Assembly (NCBI GenBank): GCA_007120685.1
Contig: SKNG01000422.1
Coordinates: 1 to 6,921, forward strand
Origin: Paracoccaceae bacterium
GTDB lineage: Bacteria > Pseudomonadota > Alphaproteobacteria > Rhodobacterales > Rhodobacteraceae
Direction: 5' to 3'
DNA length: 6,921 nucleotides
Shown: positions 5,686 to 6,921 of the stretch, one piece after another
How the letters are laid out: every line of letters begins with the position of its first letter
Numbering within the stretch: the stretch's first letter is position 1
The notes under the pieces: model-generated
Told to the model about the DNA's origin: nothing
Databases searched by the model: none
The model's input: only the letters and a program-made list of their open reading frames with translations
Made by a program: the position numbers and the translations under genes

Positions 5686-5737
5686 GGGGCGGCTCGATTC
5701 GCCCCGCCGCGCGTGGCGGAAACAACAGGGGGCCCGG

Positions 5738-6921
5738 ATGCCGGATAACGCCGAGCTTGTCGTGCTGAACGGCCGTGTGCTGACGATGGACCCGGGGCAA
5801 CCGGTGGCGCAGGCGGTGGCGCTGGCGGCGGGGCGGGTGCAGGCTGTCGGATCGGATGCCGAGATCATGGCGCTGGCCGGCCCGGCGACGCGCCGTATCG
5901 ATGCGGGCGGGGCCAGCGTGCTGCCGGGGTTCATCGAAAGCCATCTGCACCTCTTCATGGGAGGCACCGAACTGGCGCATCTGCAACTGCTGGGCGTCAG
6001 CGGCGCGCCGGCCCTGGGGCGCGCCATTCAGGACTATGCCGCCGCCAACCCCGACCGCCCGGTGATCGTGGGGCAGGGCTGCGACTACGCCATCCTGGGC
6101 CGCCCGCTGACCCGGCAGGACCTGGACGCCATCCTGCCCGACCGCCCGGTGATCCTGCTGGCCGCCGACCATCACACCGCCTGGGCTAATACCTGCGCGC
6201 TGGAAGCGGCCGGCATCCTGCGGGGCCGCGCGCTGAGCCCCGGCAACGAGATCGTCATGGGCGAAGACGGGCTGGCCACGGGCGAATTGCGCGAGTTCGA
6301 GGCCAAGGCCCCGGTGCTGGCGCTGGCCGGCGAGGCGCGCGCCATGGCCGGCATCGCCACGGGCGAGGAACCCGTGCCCGCGCCAACCCCGGCCGATATC
6401 CAGGCCGATTGCGACGCCATGGCGCGGGGCCTTGCGCATTGCGCGCGCCACGGGCTGACAACGCTGGTCAACATGGACGGCAACCTGCACACGCTGAATG
6501 TGCTGGACGCGCTGCGCCGGCAGGGGCGGCTGACCGCGCGCGTGCGTGTGCCCTTCCACTACCGCCCGCATCGCCAGCCCGCCGATCTGGCCATCGCCTC
6601 GGACATGGCGGCGGCGTGGAATGATGACTGGCTGTCTTCGGGCTTCGTCAAGCTGTTCATGGACGGGGTGATCGACTCCACCACCGCCGTGCGGCTGGAC
6701 GACTACCCCGGCCAGCCCGGCTACAAGGGCGCCGAGGCGCTGCATGCGCCCGAGCGCTTTGCCGAGATCTGCATCGAGGCCGACCGGCGCGGGTTGCAGA
6801 TCGCCGTGCATGCCATCGGCGACGGCGCGGTGCGCCGGGTGTTGGACGGCTATGAGGCGGCGCAAAAGGCCAATGGCCGGCGCGATGCGCGCCACCGGAT
6901 CGAACATATCGAGATGATCGA
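5738..6921 (+). CDS. YtcJ-like metal-dependent amidohydrolase (3' partial)
   Basis: Amidohydrolase-superfamily enzyme, N-terminal 394 residues visible of a usual length near 540; the frame is open to the window end. It starts with the composite beta-sandwich segment VVLNGRVLTMD, then PGFIESHLHLF with the HxH metal ligands H69 and H71. Further family landmarks are AADHHTAWAN, the SGFVKLFMDGVID segment with the candidate metal-bridging Lys K305, IAVHAIGDGAV with H358, and RIEHIEMI with H390. The catalytic Asp should lie past the window. Such enzymes hydrolyse amides, N-formyl or cyclic amide bonds; the substrate is not evident. The start at 5738 has CAGGGGG about 5 nt upstream (5726-5732). It is probably transcribed on its own from the promoter area around 5670-5690, separate from the copper genes. 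Confidence 0.92.
   Translation, partial: MPDNAELVVLNGRVLTMDPGQPVAQAVALAAGRVQAVGSDAEIMALAGPATRRIDAGGASVLPGFIESHLHLFMGGTELAHLQLLGVSGAPALGRAIQDYAAANPDRPVIVGQGCDYAILGRPLTRQDLDAILPDRPVILLAADHHTAWANTCALEAAGILRGRALSPGNEIVMGEDGLATGELREFEAKAPVLALAGEARAMAGIATGEEPVPAPTPADIQADCDAMARGLAHCARHGLTTLVNMDGNLHTLNVLDALRRQGRLTARVRVPFHYRPHRQPADLAIASDMAAAWNDDWLSSGFVKLFMDGVIDSTTAVRLDDYPGQPGYKGAEALHAPERFAEICIEADRRGLQIAVHAIGDGAVRRVLDGYEAAQKANGRRDARHRIEHIEMI

Larger units (their letters stand above)
5416..5737. other. Non-coding region between the PCu(A)C and amidohydrolase genes
   Basis: This 322-bp gap has no open frame that looks like a gene on either strand. It contains two G+C-rich hairpins (5449-5505), a featureless stretch (5506-5665), an AT-rich palindrome (5670-5681), a short hairpin GGGGCG/CGCCCC (5686-5705), and the ribosome site of the next gene. 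No tRNA or other RNA gene was recognised. Confidence 0.7.

Noticed and set aside
5585..6907. 440-codon open frame on the minus strand opposite the amidohydrolase
   Set aside because: Its Arg/His/Gln-rich composition mirrors the codons of the clear amidohydrolase on the other strand, and it has no ribosome site or domain.

Overview
The window is very G+C-rich, with codon third positions dominated by G and C. It holds short, tightly packed bacterial genes. The protein types (a LuxO-like sigma-54 activator, short-chain dehydrogenases, a zinc-free quinone oxidoreductase, a PCu(A)C copper chaperone, a YtcJ-type amidohydrolase) and the overall style suggest an alphaproteobacterium of the Rhodobacteraceae (Paracoccus/Rhodobacter-like). 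That placement is by resemblance, not by a search. Both ends of the window cut through genes.

Left part (1-1930): the C-terminal two thirds of a sigma-54-dependent regulator (AAA+ core plus Fis-type helix-turn-helix) overlaps by ATGA with a classical SDR oxidoreductase. The SDR gene converges with a quinone oxidoreductase gene. The gap between them holds two tandem 20-bp perfect palindromes with the same CCTTCGAAGG core, arranged as a two-way terminator.

Middle part (1934-4417): the quinone oxidoreductase (minus strand) is divergent from a second SDR gene, which overlaps by ATGA with a short crotonase-fold gene lacking both classical catalytic glutamates. The 124-bp divergent gap is the obvious promoter region for both directions. 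These genes look like small-molecule carbonyl/acyl-CoA metabolism; substrates cannot be read from the sequence.

Right-middle part (4463-5415): this is the most interesting section. A 120-residue exported small protein has HH, a lone Cys, a CPDC motif and a C-terminal PPM just before its stop. It sits 41 nt upstream of a periplasmic PCu(A)C copper chaperone with an 11-histidine tail. The small gene's stop codon lies inside the left arm of a perfect 8-bp stem-loop placed just before the chaperone's strong Shine-Dalgarno sequence. This layout resembles copper-sensing nascent-chain leader peptides (CutF of Rhodobacter capsulatus, CruR of Bordetella), and suggests that translation of the chaperone is gated by translation of the small ORF.

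Right end (5416-6921): a roughly 320-bp non-coding gap carries two strong hairpins and then an AT-rich island with a perfect TTTTGATCAAAA palindrome. It leads into the N-terminal part of a YtcJ-like metal-dependent amidohydrolase that runs off the window.
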